Positions 22,640 to 23,143 of a stretch of DNA of 23,143 nucleotides are shown in pieces. The stretch covers positions 1-23,143 of the forward strand of contig CAZUDO010000030.1 of NCBI GenBank assembly GCA_964618895.1. Reading direction: 5' to 3'. The position numbers and the translations under genes are program-made. Source of the stretch: CAZUDO01 sp964618895. GTDB taxonomy: Bacteria > Desulfobacterota > Binatia > DP-6. Positions within the stretch are counted from its first letter, which is position 1. The number at the start of each line of letters is the position of its first letter. Under the pieces are notes generated by a model. That model saw nothing but the letters and a program-made list of their open reading frames with translations, did no database searches and was not told where the DNA came from.

Positions 22640-22875
22640 GTCGCCAGCAGCACCGGCGGCCTGAAGTCGAAGCGAGACGGGAACACGGGAGAACCCAAGC
22701 GGACCCCGCCAGACCCGGAGTCCTGCGGGAGAAACGCAGGCAGCTCGACAAGGACAGGAGCGGGGAGGTCCGAGCACGGAGCCCCAACGGGACGACGACC
22801 CCCCAAACCAAGCGAGGCGATCAGGGCACGAAACGGGAGCCGGTGGCTCGCCGCTAGACTCGGAACCTCGCGGTA
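22640..22875 (+). ncRNA. Structured 5' leader RNA upstream of the hammerhead cleavage site
   Basis: This is the roughly 235-nt part of the predicted transcript that would be released by cleavage after A22875. It is purine-rich and holds hairpins: GAG/CUC plus CCUGCG-(7 nt)-CGCAGG at 22718-22746, and CGG plus GAGCC-GGU-GGCUC with one bulge, followed by CCG, at 22834-22853. It contains GCGGCCUGAAG at 22656-22666, an exact copy of 22876-22886 in ribozyme stem and loop I. No known riboswitch class is recognised. The start depends on the predicted promoter. Confidence 0.45.
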
Positions 22876-22919
22876 GCGGCCTGAAGCTGGCCGCCTGACG
22901 AGACCGCAAGGTCGAAACC
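22872..22919 (+). ncRNA. Hammerhead ribozyme, type III arrangement
   Basis: All core elements are in order. Stem III 5' side is GGU (22872-22874), the cleavage triplet is GUA (22873-22875), stem I is GCGGCC/GGCCGC (22876-22881 with 22889-22894) with loop UGAAGCU, then CUGACGA (22895-22901), stem II GACC/GGUC (22902-22905 with 22910-22913) with loop GCAA, GAAA (22914-22917), and stem III 3' side ACC (22917-22919). U22874 pairs with A22917 as the family requires. Cleavage is expected after A22875. Stems I and II are closed by loops and stem III is open, so this is type III. The weak point is stem III, only three strict pairs, although CCUC 22866-22869 can add pairs with GAGG 22928-22931. Confidence 0.8.
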
Positions 22920-22937
22920 AACCAACGGAGGCACCAA

Positions 22938-23111
22938 GTGGGCAAGCGCGAAGCGAAGGCGGCGGAAGCGGCGGCGGCGCAGCGGGATATGGAGCGTGAG
23001 TCACGGCTGTTCGTCGCGGCGATGGGCGGCGACCGCGCGGCCTACCTGAACGTCTGCAAGGCGGTCGAGGATGAGCGCCGCGCGGAGTATAGCGCCACCT
23101 TCACCAAGTAG
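22938..23111 (+). CDS. Small rightward gene behind the ribozyme, 57 aa
   Basis: GTG 22938 has GGAGG (22927-22931) six bases upstream, and the frame stops at TAG 23109-23111. The product reads MGKREAKAAEAAAAQRDMER, then SRLFVAAMGGDRAAYLNVCK and ends EYSATFTK: a charged, Ala-rich helical protein with one Cys. The family is not recognised. It is the only rightward gene in the window and is transcribed from the promoter at 22604, through the hammerhead. It is probably the first gene of an operon continuing beyond the right edge. About 30 bases after it hold nothing I can support. Confidence 0.65.
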   Translation: MGKREAKAAEAAAAQRDMERESRLFVAAMGGDRAAYLNVCKAVEDERRAEYSATFTK

Positions 23112-23143
23112 CACAATCGGGGGCAGGGCGCGCCGATACTCCT

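Noticed and set aside
22604..22876. 90-residue rightward frame in the leader
   Set aside because: Its start codon lies within the -35 box of the predicted promoter, so it cannot be fully transcribed from there.
22331..22945. 204-residue minus-strand frame over the leader and promoter
   Set aside because: It runs antisense over the promoter, leader and ribozyme, lacks a ribosome binding site and has protein-unlike Arg/Gly/Pro composition.

Overview
The window is a GC-rich stretch of a tailed double-stranded DNA phage (Caudoviricetes). Almost every base from 1 to about 21.75 kb is coding on the minus strand, with gaps of a few to a few tens of bases, ATGA, TGATG or TAGTG junctions and Shine-Dalgarno sequences placed over stop codons. 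The major capsid protein looks like the SU10-type family (formerly DUF5309). The tail genes look like an adaptor plus a nozzle, and there is no tape measure, sheath or tail-tube gene, so a short-tailed (podovirus-like) virion is the best inference. No integrase, polymerase, lysis gene or tRNA is visible. The sequence does not identify the host.

Layout in transcription order on the minus strand, from right to left: a winged-helix protein, possibly the small terminase (21754-20996); an HExxH zincin (21180-20794); two small Cys-rich proteins; a small basic protein; an unknown protein whose frame runs into the next gene; the large terminase (19739-17850); two probable virion proteins; a repeat-rich fibre-like protein with a 14-residue repeat (16907-15552); a small protein; a DEDDy 3'-5' exonuclease (15330-14716); portal (14714-12786); four small translationally coupled genes, one a 50-residue aromatic-rich microprotein; a structural protein (11758-10781); scaffold (10734-9547); major capsid protein (9489-8461), flanked by hairpins; five small proteins; a GT4-like glycosyltransferase (7019-5736); head-tail adaptor (5728-4790); nozzle (4780-1484); and the start of a tail fibre that leaves the window at the left edge. 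Together these genes encode genome packaging, head assembly and tail completion.

From 21.76 to 22.94 kb there is about 1.2 kb with no convincing protein gene. It separates the leftward morphogenesis operon from rightward transcription. It holds repeated short motifs near the leftward genes, then a dyad around a GC hairpin followed by three tandem 11-mers (a candidate origin or control site), then a good sigma70-type promoter facing right (22604-22633).

The most striking element lies just behind that promoter. At 22872-22919, directly upstream of the ribosome binding site of a small rightward gene (22938-23111), the RNA can fold into a hammerhead self-cleaving ribozyme with all core nucleotides present: CUGACGA, a stem II with a GCAA loop, GAAA, and a GUA cleavage site. 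Both stem I and stem II are perfect hairpins. Cleavage after A22875 would split a roughly 300-nt leader into an upstream RNA of about 235 nt and an mRNA that begins with a stable hairpin. The leader also carries an exact 11-nt copy of the stem I 5' strand, and stem III can be extended by pairing with the Shine-Dalgarno sequence, so a regulated or translation-linked ribozyme is conceivable. This ribozyme is the best candidate in the window for an undescribed system.
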